Below are positions 37,900 to 46,953 of a stretch of DNA of 64,000 nucleotides, piece after piece. Location: positions 2,760,501 through 2,824,500 of the forward strand of contig NZ_CP133605.1 in assembly GCF_031199965.1 (NCBI RefSeq), in the 5' to 3' direction. Each line of letters begins with the position of its first letter. The first letter of the stretch is position 1. The notes below the pieces were generated by a model. The model saw only the letters and a program-made list of their open reading frames with translations. It ran no database searches and was not told the origin of the DNA. The position numbers and the translations under genes were made by a program. The stretch comes from Paenibacillus sp. D2_2. GTDB taxonomy: Bacteria; Bacillota; Bacilli; Paenibacillales; Paenibacillaceae.

Positions 37900-38713
37900 A
37901 TAAGTCACCTCGTATTTCTTTTAGTTCAATATTTCCGTTTTTTTGGTTAAATTTATGAAATATTATATAAAGTGACACTATATATAATCTCAATCGGTGG
38001 AACTAGTTGTGGTCCGATACAATGTTTACCAGGTTTGCTGAGTAGACGGATCTAGGCGTTATCACTCATGCCAAATCAAGCTCGATCGCCAATTAGTAGC
38101 TCGAGCATTCTGATCTTCTCCGGAATAAGCCTGATCGATGCGAACGGCCCTGCAGGCGGCTAGCTCATCGATCAGGCTTTGCATTCCTTTTTATGTAACG
38201 GTAGGTAGGGTCGGCTTAGTGTGAAAGCAAAGGCATTTTGCTCCACAAGGTGATATCACTTTGATATTGGAGGACTTAAAAGGTAATATAAGAAAACTAG
38301 ATTATGAATACAGTTTTTTTATAGCTAATCTCCGAATTAAGCCTGTAAAGACGACTCTATAATTTTTCTGAAATTCGAATTTTTATAAATTGTAGAGTAG
38401 TAGAAGTATTCTTAAAAAATCGTCCATCGAGATAATGATTAATAGTATTAATTCAATAGTGGAATTTGGAGGAAGTACTTATAGTATCAAGGTTTTGTAG
38501 ACTAAAAACGATTATTATGCTTGTTAGAAAAGTAGAGGTAGATAATCATTAATATTATTAATTATATAAATTCAAGCATGTATATTTGCTGTATTCAGAA
38601 GTCACTAAAGCATTCCATTGAGTCATTTATAATTCTGCAAAATGATACCGATTATAGCAACGATAATTTGAATGCAGGAATAATATTCCACTAAATCAAT
38701 TGAAATTAAAGTG
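37900..38713. other. Gene-poor region, hairpin only
   Basis: About 810 bases without a supported gene on either strand. It contains the hairpin at 38127-38185 and otherwise AT-rich, stop-dense sequence. A GC-richer patch at 38040-38110 may be a gene remnant but has no readable frame. Confidence 0.5.
38127..38190 (+). terminator. Long terminator-like hairpin
   Basis: Perfect 14-bp stem aagcctgatcgatg / catcgatcaggctt with a 25-nt loop, followed within 8 bases by CCTTTTT. Confidence 0.7.
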
Positions 38714-38742
38714 TTGACAAAGAAATTTATAAGCACTATGAT
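38714..38742 (+). promoter_or_regulatory. Sigma-A promoter of the tyrS T-box leader
   Basis: TTGACA at 38714-38719, 17-bp spacer, TATGAT at 38737-38742. Transcription would start at about 38749, just before the T-box stem I. Confidence 0.8.
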
Positions 38743-38748
38743 TGCTGT

Positions 38749-39010
38749 AATCTAATATTGGATACACGATGAAAGAGCGAAGTAGCAAGTTTGTCACTGT
38801 TCAGAAAGCCAGGGGTTGATGCGACCTGGTCATACTAAACTTTGCGAATTACACTCCGGAGTACCTTAGGTAATGCTAAGCGGACTGGCAATCGATATCA
38901 TTGCTAAGAGTGGTATTAATGGTGAACTGCAGCGCCTTTAATGCAATTTGGGTGGTAACACGGTAAATATATCGTCCCTATGTCTACAATAGACTAGGAG
39001 ACGATTTTTT
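38749..39010 (+). ncRNA. T-box leader (tRNA-Tyr sensing) of tyrS
   Basis: Stem I carries the AGTA/GAA specifier-loop pair (gaagtagc ... gcgaattac); the specifier TAC at 38850-38852 is a tyrosine codon. The T-box proper gggtggtaacacgg is at 38950-38963, whose TGG pairs with the uncharged tRNA acceptor end. A terminator (atcgtccctatgtcta / tagactaggagacgat, then T7) occupies 38971-39010. Uncharged tRNA-Tyr should favour the antiterminator and switch tyrS on. Confidence 0.92.
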
Positions 39011-39050
39011 TATTTTCTAATAAAAAATTCACCAGGGAGATGAACTAACA

Positions 39051-40314
39051 ATGATGAACATTATCGATGAATTGGAATGGCGCGGTGCCATTAATCAACA
39101 GACAGATGCAGAAGGATTACGTAAACTAACTAACGAAAAGTCGATTTCATTGTACTGTGGTGTTGACCCTACCGGTGACAGTATGCATATAGGTCATTTG
39201 ATTCCATTTATGATGCTGAAGAGATTCCAGATGGCTGGCCATCGTCCAGTAATTCTGATCGGCGGTGCTACCGGTACAATCGGAGATCCAAGCGGACGTA
39301 CCACTGAGCGCACACTTCAGACGATGGATCAAGTACAGAAGAACGTAGATGCTCTGACTGCACAAATGAAGAAGCTGTTCTTAAATGAAGGAGATACTGG
39401 TCTCCGCATGGTGAACAACTACGATTGGACGAAGGAGATTACGATTTTGGACTTCCTTCGCGACTTCGGTAAGAACTTCAGCGTCAATACGATGCTGGCC
39501 AAAGATATTGTAGCTAGTCGTCTTGATTCGGGGATTTCCTTCACTGAGTTCTCGTACCAGATCCTGCAGTCGATCGACTTCCTTCATCTATTTAAAAATG
39601 AAGATGTGCAATTGCAGATCGGCGGTGCTGACCAATGGGGGAACATTACGAGTGGCCTTGACTTGATTCGTAAGAAAGAAGGATCAGAAGCAAAAGCATT
39701 CGGCTTAACCATTCCTCTAATGCTTAAAGCAGACGGAACGAAATTTGGTAAGACCGCAGGCGGAGCAATCTGGCTTGATCCGAACAAGACAACACCATTT
39801 GAATTCTACCAGTTCTGGGCTAACCAAGATGATCGCGATGTAATTAGATACCTGAAATTCTTCACTTTCTTAACGAAGGAAGAAATCGATGCTCTTGAGG
39901 TAAAAGTTCAGACTGAACCACATAAACGTGAAGCGCAGCGTGTTCTTGCTGAAGAGATGACAAGATTCGTACACAGTGAAGATGCACTTGCTCAAGCTAA
40001 GAAGATTACGGAAGCATTGTTCAGTGGCGATATCAAGGCCCTGACTGCAGATGAAATTGAACAAGGATTCAAGGAAATGCCTACATTCCAAGCTTCCAAG
40101 GAAGCGAATAATATCGTCGACTGGCTCGTTGAGGTAGGTATTGAACCATCCAAGCGTCAAGCACGTGAAGATATTACAAGTGGAGCCATCTCTCTGAATG
40201 GCGATAAGGTCACTGATACAGAAATGACCTTAACGGTGGATCATTCCATTGAAGGCCCTTTTCATTATCCGTAAGGGCAAGAAGAACTACAACCTCGTTA
40301 AACTCGGAGAATAG
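39051..40314 (+). pseudogene. tyrS: Tyrosyl-tRNA synthetase, 3' end frameshifted
   Basis: Charges tRNA-Tyr. HIGH motif in SMHIGHLIPF, GGATGTIGDPSG, tyrosine-site block YQILQSIDFL, GGADQWGN and the KMSKS-equivalent KFGKT. A C-terminal S4 RNA-binding domain follows (PSKRQAREDITSGAISLNGD). The frame diverges at 40252-40260: one base too many (CCC/TTTT) turns the expected FIIRKGKKNYNLVKLGE into FHYP-stop. Correcting gives a stop at 40314 and about 421 residues, the family length. An essential gene like this is unlikely to be broken, so a sequence error is probable unless a second copy exists. Controlled by the T-box upstream. Confidence 0.93.
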
Positions 40315-40320
40315 CTGATT

Positions 40321-40381
40321 GTCGGGTGACAAAAACATAGTATCATTAGAAGCCGCTAATTAAGCGGCTTTTTTTGTTTTA
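40321..40381 (+). repeat. Iteron-bearing dispersed repeat, copy 2 (with terminator hairpin)
   Basis: gtcgggtgacaaaaacatag, then an agccgct / agcggct hairpin followed by T7, 7 bases after the tyrS stop, where it can act as the tyrS terminator. Near-identical to 25594 and 58179. Confidence 0.8.
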
Positions 40382-40443
40382 AGGAAACAAGAACATGGTC
40401 CTTATACCGATTAGATACAAATTATAATTCGACAGTTATTTCA

Positions 40444-40461
40444 TTAAGTTAACAGGCAGAA
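40444..40461 (+). repeat. Copy of the CTAACGGGCAG-type dispersed motif
   Basis: ttaagttaacaggcagaa, identical to 13563-13580, followed by tagctta as in other copies. Confidence 0.55.
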
Positions 40462-40573
40462 TAGCTTAACGTTGTGTCCGTCTTAGCACTTTCAATTATA
40501 ACTGAACTTTACCGTGCAGTTATTTTATAGATCGACTATAATGACAGCATTAATGATTGAGGAGGTAATTTAA

Positions 40574-40636
40574 ATGAAAAACGTGATGTATCATACCGCA
40601 AAAACATATAAGGGTGGAACACTTTCCTCATTGTAG
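40574..40636 (+). CDS. 20-residue leader peptide upstream of ABC exporter
   Basis: GAGGAGGT is 8 bases before an ATG encoding MKNVMYHTAKTYKGGTLSSL and a stop. Its 3' half forms one arm of a hairpin, so ribosome position on it will decide RNA folding. The layout recalls the bmrB leader upstream of B. subtilis bmrCD, where antibiotic-stalled ribosomes switch on an ABC exporter. Function by analogy only. Confidence 0.6.
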   Translation: MKNVMYHTAKTYKGGTLSSL

Positions 40637-40680
40637 CGGTGTACTCCCCTTATATGTACTTTTAATAAACAGATAAGGGG
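40604..40680 (+). promoter_or_regulatory. Attenuator: competing hairpins over the exporter's ribosome site
   Basis: Arm 1 acatataaggg (40604-40614, inside the leader peptide) pairs perfectly with arm 2 cccttatatgt (40647-40657), followed by ctttt. Arm 2 can instead pair with ataagggg at 40673-40680, the ribosome site of the exporter. The two pairings are mutually exclusive. Confidence 0.6.
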
Positions 40681-40687
40681 CAAAAAA

Positions 40688-42422
40688 ATGCAATTTCCAG
40701 TGAAAAAATTCTTCTCATATTACAAGCCGTATTTAAGATTATATCTAGCGGTATTGGGATGCGCTTTGATAGCGTCCGCTATTGCCTTGGTCTATCCGCT
40801 GCTCGTACGGTATATTACAAAGGATGTTCTCACAGGTGACTTGTCCAATGCGTTACCTAAAGTGTATTGGATTGGCGGGCTTATGCTAGTTTTAGTATTG
40901 ATTGAGAATGTTGGAAATGCCTTTGTAGGCTACAAAGGTCATCTAGTTGGAGCTCGAATGGAAAGTGATCTGCGAAGAGAGCTGTTCGAACACATGCAGA
41001 AGCTTTCCTTTGGCTTTTTTGATAAGGAAAAGACAGGTCGGCTCATGTCTCGAATAACTAACGACCTGTTACTACTTTCAGAACTGTATCATCACGGACC
41101 GGAAGATTATATTAAATATATCGTCCGCTTTATTGGTGCGGTTATCATTTTGTTTTTCATTAACGCGCCAATAACGATTGTCATAATCTGTTTTTTTCCA
41201 ATACTGGTTGTGTCTCTATGGTATTTTAATAAGGTATTGAACAAGGCATTAGTAAGAAACAAAGAGCGAATCGGGGATGTAAACGCACAGGTAGAAGATA
41301 GTCTAGCGGGGATTCGCGTTGTTAAATCGTTTGCCAACGAACACCTCGAAATTGAGAAGTTTAATCGACAAAACAATCGTTTTCTCGATAGTCGAAAGCA
41401 TACTTACAAGGCGGAGGCATATTTTTACCATGTATTTGAAACGTTGCTACAGCTGATCACAATAACGGTTATCATCTTTGGAAGTGCCAGTATCGTCAAT
41501 AATACATTAGATTTAGCGGATTTGATCACTTTTCTGCTTTATATAGGCTTTATGATAGAGCCTCTTCAAAAAATGACTCACATGAGCACGCAGTTTCAGG
41601 AAGGTATCACCGGCTTCCAGCGATTTATGGAGATCATGAGGCTTACGCCGGGCATTGAAAACAAACCGAGTGCAGTGACCTTGCCGAAGGTACATGGCGA
41701 AATTGAGTTCAAACAGGTTTCCTTCCGTTACGAAGATCATTTGGACAACGTCTTATCAAACCTTTCATTTCGTGTACAACCGGGTGAATATGTTGCGTTG
41801 GTGGGTCCCTCGGGCGCTGGGAAGACTACTTTGTGCTCACTCATTCCCCGCTTTTATGATGTGTTGCATGGGCAGGTGTTACTTGATGGAATCAATGTCC
41901 GGGATATCGATCTGCGTTCATTGAGAAATAACATCGGCGTTGTTCAGCAGGACGTTTATCTTTTTTCGGAAACGGTGATGGAAAATATACGTTACGGGAA
42001 CCCGAAGGCTAGCGATGAAGAGGTGATTGCGGCAGCAACCCGTGCCAATGCGCACGACTTCATCATGAGTTTGCCGAATGGCTACCAGTCCGATATCGGA
42101 CAGAGAGGTGTCAAATTATCCGGCGGCCAAAAGCAACGATTAAGCATCGCTCGCGTATTCTTAAAAAATCCACCGGTTCTTATTTTTGATGAGGCAACTA
42201 GTGCGCTGGATAATGAGAGTGAAAGCATCATCAAGGAGTCCCTAGAAGCGTTGATAAAGGGCGCACAACCATCGTTATTGCCCACAGACTTTCCACGATT
42301 CGTAATGCCGGCGGATTATCGTCTTAACCGAGGATGGAATTGTCGAGCAAGGTACACACTATGATTTACTTGCACTTGATGGAACCTACGCACACCTGTA
42401 CTCCAAGCAGTTTGAGTTATAA
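40688..42422 (+). pseudogene. ABC exporter half-transporter (membrane + ATPase), frameshifted twice near the end
   Basis: Six-segment transmembrane domain (residues about 1-320, LRLYLAVLGCALIASAIALVYPLL first) fused to an ATPase: Walker A GPSGAGKTTLC, Q-loop VVQQDVYLF, signature LSGGQKQR, Walker B VLIFDEATSALD. The frame is lost at about 42256-42262 and again at 42310-42312, each one base short; repair yields [37 protein letters not shown] and a stop at 42422, giving about 578 residues. A homodimeric or heterodimeric drug exporter; no partner gene is adjacent. Preceded by a leader peptide and attenuator. Confidence 0.88.
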
Positions 42423-42538
42423 TTTATTTATCTTTTAACTAAATATCAGCTAACTCCTTTTCGATAAGGTCAGTTCATTATTTCGTCAGAGTTCATGAGC
42501 GTTAAATTAAAGACCAAGATGTCACATGATGCAACAAC

Positions 42539-42592
42539 ACAAATCGCCACAAGCTACGATTTAAAGTAGGCTTGCGGCGATTTGTTTTCATT
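42539..42592. terminator. Hairpin terminator between exporter and rarD
   Basis: acaaatcgccacaagc / gcttgcggcgatttgt, 15 of 16 positions paired, then T-rich sequence. Confidence 0.78.
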
Positions 42593-42679
42593 TTTTTAAA
42601 AATATTAAACCCTTTACTTAAACGATGATCGCGGCGTATAATCCATAAAGACATTGGAGTGGGAAGAGGGAAATTGATT

Positions 42680-43558
42680 ATGAACAATGGCTTGATCAAT
42701 GCTATTATCGCGTATATCATGTGGGGAGTTCTCCCACTTTATTGGAAGTTGTTTAACGATGTGCCTGCAGGCGAGATTCTGTCACATCGGGTTGTCTGGT
42801 CGTTCATCTTCATGGCTGTTCTCGTCGCCGTCCAGCGTCGCTGGGGTGACATGAAGCGGATTGCGACCAGCCGCTCGCTCCTGCTGTCGCTCACCGCTAG
42901 CGGACTGCTGATTGCTGCTAATTGGCTCATCTTCATCTGGGCGGTCAACAACGACCATGTCGTCGAGACAAGTCTCGGCTATTATTTGAACCCGTTGCTG
43001 AACGTGCTACTTGCGGTTGTCTTCCTTCGTGAGAAGCCGAACCGTGGCCAATGGCTCGCGATTGCCATCGCTGGCGCCGCGGTGCTCATCATCGCCATCG
43101 ATTACGGACGGTTCCCATGGATCTCAATTTCGCTGGCCGCGACGTTTGGCTTGTACGGCCTAGCGAAGAAGAAGATCGGACAAGACGCTTCCGTAGGCTT
43201 GCTGTCGGAGACGGCTGTAGTCCTGCCCGTTGCGCTCGGCTACTGGATCTATTTGGCCGCCGTAGGAAAGACGACGGCATGGACGCTACCTGTGCCCACG
43301 TTAGTCGAACTGCTTCTTTCCGGCGTGGTAACAGCGCTACCGCTGCTTTTCTTTGCGCGAGCGGCCGCCCGGATGGCGCTGTCCACGCTCGGCTTCGTAC
43401 AATACATCGGGCCAACGATCATGCTGTTACTGAGCGTATTCGTGTTCAAGGAATCGGTATCGCCGGTTCTTCTCATCGGCTTCGCGCTCATCTGGACAGC
43501 GCTAGTCGTATACGCTGCGGCATCGGTTCGCGCCACGAAACTCGCAAAGGTGCGCTAA
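42680..43558 (+). CDS. rarD: RarD-type EamA/DMT-family transporter
   Basis: 292 residues, ten membrane segments in two EamA repeats. RarD hallmarks: IAYIMWGVLPLYWKL at the N-terminus, ILSHRVVWSF, WLIFIWAVNNDHVVETSLGYYLNPLLNVLLAV, and the second-half LSTLGFVQYIGPTIMLLL. Substrate is unproven (chloramphenicol sensitivity in older reports). ATG 42680 is used. The gene is clearly more GC-rich than the AT-rich operon after it, an abrupt change in base use. Confidence 0.9.
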   Translation: MNNGLINAIIAYIMWGVLPLYWKLFNDVPAGEILSHRVVWSFIFMAVLVAVQRRWGDMKRIATSRSLLLSLTASGLLIAANWLIFIWAVNNDHVVETSLGYYLNPLLNVLLAVVFLREKPNRGQWLAIAIAGAAVLIIAIDYGRFPWISISLAATFGLYGLAKKKIGQDASVGLLSETAVVLPVALGYWIYLAAVGKTTAWTLPVPTLVELLLSGVVTALPLLFFARAAARMALSTLGFVQYIGPTIMLLLSVFVFKESVSPVLLIGFALIWTALVVYAAASVRATKLAKVR

Positions 43559-43587
43559 CGACAAACACGTCCGCCAGGTACCGTCAT

Positions 43588-43626
43588 AACAGCCATTTCC
43601 GTCCGCTGGGTGGAGATGGCTGTTTT
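43588..43626 (+). terminator. Rho-independent terminator after rarD
   Basis: aacagccat / atggctgtt stem and TTTT, 30 bases after the stop. Confidence 0.72.
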
Positions 43627-43704
43627 CTGTTTGGGGAGATAACAAACTTTTTTAGATTGTGTTAATCTGTCTAATAGTGAACTCAATAGAGAGAGGGATG
43701 TTAC

Positions 43705-44382
43705 TTGAAAACAAATGTATTATATATTGAGGATAATGAGAAAATAGGCAGTTGGGTAAAAGAAGAATTGGAACAGCGAGGATTTTCAGTTCAGTGGTTG
43801 CTTTCTGGTGAGGGAGCCGAAAGAGAAGTACATCAGCATGAAATCGTTATTTTGGATATCATGTTACCCGGGTTAGACGGATTTACGGTGGGAAAACGAT
43901 TAAAGAAAGCAGCTCCTGCTGTTCCTATTTTGCTGTTATCTGCTCGTACATCGATAAATGATAAGGTAGACGGTTTACAATTTGCTGATGACTATTTAAC
44001 GAAACCATTCCATACGGATGAATTAGTTGCAAGATTAGAAGTATTAATCCGACGGAGAGGTGGAACACATTCCGAACGAATTTCATTAGGAATTCATATT
44101 GAAGTAGATCCAGAAGTTCAAATGGTATATGACAAACGCACAGGAGAAGAAATTTTATTAACAGGGAAACAACATCAAATATTAATGTACTTCTTACGCC
44201 ACCCCAATCAAGTTCTACCAAAAGAACAAATCTATGAAGCAATTTGGCAAGAAACTTATATCACTGGTGATAAAACAATAATGGTACATATCCATCGACT
44301 GCGTCAAAAGCTGGAACGTTATCCAGATTCCCCAGAGATTATTGAAACGTTGAAGGGAATAGGCTACCGGGTGAAACTATGA
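43705..44382 (+). CDS. OmpR-family response regulator
   Basis: 225 residues. Receiver domain with acidic pair EDN, phospho-acceptor Asp in IVILDIMLPGLDG, conserved Thr/Ser in LLLSARTS and Lys in YLTKPF; C-terminal winged helix (LTGKQHQILMYFLRHPNQVLPKEQIYEAIW ... VHIHRLRQKLE ... IGYRVKL). The start is TTG 43705 with GAGAGAGGG upstream. It overlaps the sensor kinase by 4 bases (ATGA) and opens a five-gene operon with an ABC transporter, the layout of bacitracin/lantibiotic resistance modules; it should activate that operon. Confidence 0.93.
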   Translation: MKTNVLYIEDNEKIGSWVKEELEQRGFSVQWLLSGEGAEREVHQHEIVILDIMLPGLDGFTVGKRLKKAAPAVPILLLSARTSINDKVDGLQFADDYLTKPFHTDELVARLEVLIRRRGGTHSERISLGIHIEVDPEVQMVYDKRTGEEILLTGKQHQILMYFLRHPNQVLPKEQIYEAIWQETYITGDKTIMVHIHRLRQKLERYPDSPEIIETLKGIGYRVKL

Positions 44383-45446
44383 AACAGACTAGATCATTAT
44401 TTCGTCGTTTTCTAAAAGGACATTTTCTATTTATCTTTTTCCCTCCAATTTTGCTTATTTTCATCTCTGCGTTCTTTGGGTTTTCTATCCATGGAGATGC
44501 TATCAATAGAGAAGATCTGAATACGTTAAATCTATTTTACGTTACACTACTTTTATTTGGTTTTATTATTGTCGCATTTGTTGTAATGTCTTGGCTGTTC
44601 TTCTTGAGACTTCGTAAACGTCTTACCCGCTTACAGGAAGCCATGTCATTTTCAGCTAATCATGACTCATTTCCTAAACCAATATCTGTTCAAACGGATC
44701 GTATGGATGAAATAGACCAGTTGGGAAGTTCTTTTAATTGGATGATTCAACAGCTTGAAGACAGTCGCAAGCGAGAATATGAAGAGGAATTATTACGACA
44801 TTGACTCATTGCGAATTTATCTCACGACTTACGAACGCCACTTACCATTTTGAGAGGACATGTCACCAGATTAAATAAAGAATCAATAAGTTTAGAAGGA
44901 CAAAACTCGTTAACGGAGATAAACCATACGATTACAAGAGTCGGAGATCTAATGGATGATTTACTTTCCTATACATTGCTTACATCAGGGAAGCATCCTT
45001 TTGAGCCCACATCAACAGATATTGGACGTTTAGTAAGAGCATCTGTTGCTGCGTGGTACCCTGCATTTGAAGAAAAAGAAATTCAGCTGGACGTTGATTT
45101 ACCGACAGAGGAGACTTTTTATTGGGAAGCAGATCCTAAATGGATGACACGGGTTCTGGATAATTTATTTCAGAATATTCTTCGCCATGCAGCTGAGGGA
45201 AAATATGCAAACATTGTGGTTGATGTAGAACAAGAACTGATTATTGTTGCAGACAGAGGACCTGGTATGGATAACTCTCCCTATGAGCATGGGGCGGGAA
45301 TTGGTTTATCGACTTTAAATTATATGTTGAAAAAAATGAAGCTGAAGGCTGACTTTACATCAAATGAAAATGGCACAAGAGTAGCTATTGGTAGAGCGTT
45401 ACCTAAAGTTAACCCAGAAGTAAACACCATGATAACCGAGATGTAA
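44379..45446 (+). pseudogene. Sensor histidine kinase interrupted by an in-frame TGA
   Basis: Two membrane segments at about residues 16-38 and 52-77, a HAMP-like linker (RLRKRLTRLQEAMSF), then DHp domain LIANLSHDLRTPLTIL with the phospho-His, N-box DNLFQNILRHA, G1 IIVADRGPGM and G2 AGIGLSTLNYM. A TGA at 44802-44804 sits between LLRH and LIANLSH in the same frame, so this is a substitution, not a frameshift; CGA (Arg) to TGA is the simplest path. As read, sensor and catalytic halves are separated. Short extracytoplasmic loop is typical of kinases that sense through an ABC partner. Confidence 0.85.
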
Positions 45447-45493
45447 CTTCGCTTCTTTATAATGAGAACCATAACAGAAAGGAAGTGTTATGG

Positions 45494-46207
45494 TTGCTTA
45501 CAATTAATAACTTAGTCAAGCATCGCGGAACTGGGGAAATCTTATCAGGTATCAGTTTTAAAGCTAGGCCCGGTAGAGTAACTGGTTTTTTAGGTCCAAA
45601 TGGGGCAGGTAAAAGTTCTACACTTCGCATCCTGCTTGGATTAGATCATGCCACCTCAGGGAGTGCACTAATTAATGGCAAGCCATTCGCAGAATTACAT
45701 AATCCTCTAGCAACAGTGGGGGCCGCACTTGATGGATTTGGAGCTCATCGTATGCGAACAGGACGGGCACACTTGCGTTGGATTGCTCGTGCCACAGGAT
45801 TGCCTTGCTCACGTGTCGAGGAAGTTCTGAAAATAGTAGGTCTTACTAATGCAGCTGGTAAACGAGTTGGGAGTTATTCCCTTGGTATGGGGAGAAGACT
45901 TGGAATGGCAGCTGCACTTCTTGGTGATCCAAAAATATTGGTTTTAGATGAACCCGTAAATGGGCTCGACCCACAAGGAATTCGCTGGATTCGGACATTT
46001 TTACGTGAACGTGCTGCGTCTGGTAACACGGTGTTGCTATCTAGTCATCTCATGGGAGAACTTGCAGAGACGGTTGATGATGTGGTGATTATTAATCATG
46101 GAAAAATCGTTGTAGATGGATCATTGGAAGAAGTCATAGGTAACCATTCTTCTCTAGAGGAAGCCTTTTTTGCCCTGACATCTGAACATGCGGGTGTTGT
46201 TATATGA
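45494..46207 (+). CDS. ABC transporter ATP-binding protein (BcrA/LanF-like)
   Basis: 237 residues. Walker A FLGPNGAGKSSTLR, Q-loop region AALDGFGAHRMRTG, signature YSLGMGRRLGMAAALLGD, Walker B ILVLDEPVNGLDP, H-loop LLSSHLMGE. It resembles ATPases of two-permease peptide-antibiotic exporters. The start is uncertain: an ATG at 45490 opens a short dead frame, whereas TTG 45494 (GGAAG 8 bases upstream) or GTG 45485 opens the right one. Ends in ATGA overlap with the first permease. Confidence 0.9.
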   Translation: MLTINNLVKHRGTGEILSGISFKARPGRVTGFLGPNGAGKSSTLRILLGLDHATSGSALINGKPFAELHNPLATVGAALDGFGAHRMRTGRAHLRWIARATGLPCSRVEEVLKIVGLTNAAGKRVGSYSLGMGRRLGMAAALLGDPKILVLDEPVNGLDPQGIRWIRTFLRERAASGNTVLLSSHLMGELAETVDDVVIINHGKIVVDGSLEEVIGNHSSLEEAFFALTSEHAGVVI

Positions 46208-46953
46208 GAGCATTCAACGCAGAATTATCTAAATTGTTCTCCCTGCCGAGCATTTGGCTTGCCTTTCTTATTGGAGCATTTGCCCCAGCGGTCATTGCTG
46301 CCTTGGACAGTATAGCGCAAAAAGGTGAGATAATAGCTGGAGTTAGCACACGGCTATCGGAAGTTGGCTATATTGGATTAGCTCTTGGTGTGCAAGGTGT
46401 CATTATTATTGGTGTTCTTGCTGTCAGCAGTGAGTATTTGACAGAGAGCAGTGAATCTGGTGGAGGGAATCAGATTACAACAAGTTTAACGGTTGTTTCA
46501 TCACGGCTTCATTTTTTGTTGGCAAAAGCAGGCGTCGTGACAGTGATCAGCATACTGCTTTGTATTGTTGCTATGTTGACAACTGTGTCAGCCACGCATC
46601 TTATTCTCGGTGATTATACCCCTGCATTTGAATGGTCTAAACTGATCGGAGCAGTTTGTTACTGGGCATTCACTGCTCTTTTAGCATTTGGGATTACGGT
46701 TCTAACTAAGAATGGCATTATTCCGCTTGCTGTGCTCATCATAAATACATCCCTTGTATCATTCAGTTTCCTGCTTTCTAAGATTACAAAGTTGGCGTTA
46801 TACTTACCAGATCGAGTTGGCCTTGAAATGTTTATGTTTACTGGCGACAGATTTCTCACCCCGTTTACAGGTGGTTTAGTCATGTTTGCTTGGGTAATCG
46901 TTCTTTTCATTGTTGCAGCTATTATATTCCATAGGAGGGACGTTGCCTCATGA
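46204..46953 (+). CDS. ABC-2-type permease 1
   Basis: 249 residues, six membrane segments (IWLAFLIGAFAPAVIAAL, GLALGVQGVIIIGVLAV, VVTVISILLCIVAMLT, YWAFTALLAFGITVL, IIPLAVLIINTSLVSFSF, GGLVMFAWVIVLFIVAAIIF). The topology and the early SLPSIWLAFL with a large loop before segment 2 match LanE/BcrB-type permeases. Coupled by 4-base overlaps to the ATPase before and the second permease after. Confidence 0.88.
   Translation: MRAFNAELSKLFSLPSIWLAFLIGAFAPAVIAALDSIAQKGEIIAGVSTRLSEVGYIGLALGVQGVIIIGVLAVSSEYLTESSESGGGNQITTSLTVVSSRLHFLLAKAGVVTVISILLCIVAMLTTVSATHLILGDYTPAFEWSKLIGAVCYWAFTALLAFGITVLTKNGIIPLAVLIINTSLVSFSFLLSKITKLALYLPDRVGLEMFMFTGDRFLTPFTGGLVMFAWVIVLFIVAAIIFHRRDVAS

Noticed and set aside
43051..43665. 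204-codon open frame overlapping rarD and several minus-strand frames there
   Set aside because: Arg/His-rich translation in the wrong frame of a clear GC-rich membrane-protein gene; typical shadow ORFs.
44802..44804. TGA in the sensor kinase as selenocysteine or recoded Trp
   Set aside because: No SECIS-like hairpin seen after it and no other gene in the window uses TGA as sense; a point mutation or error is simpler.
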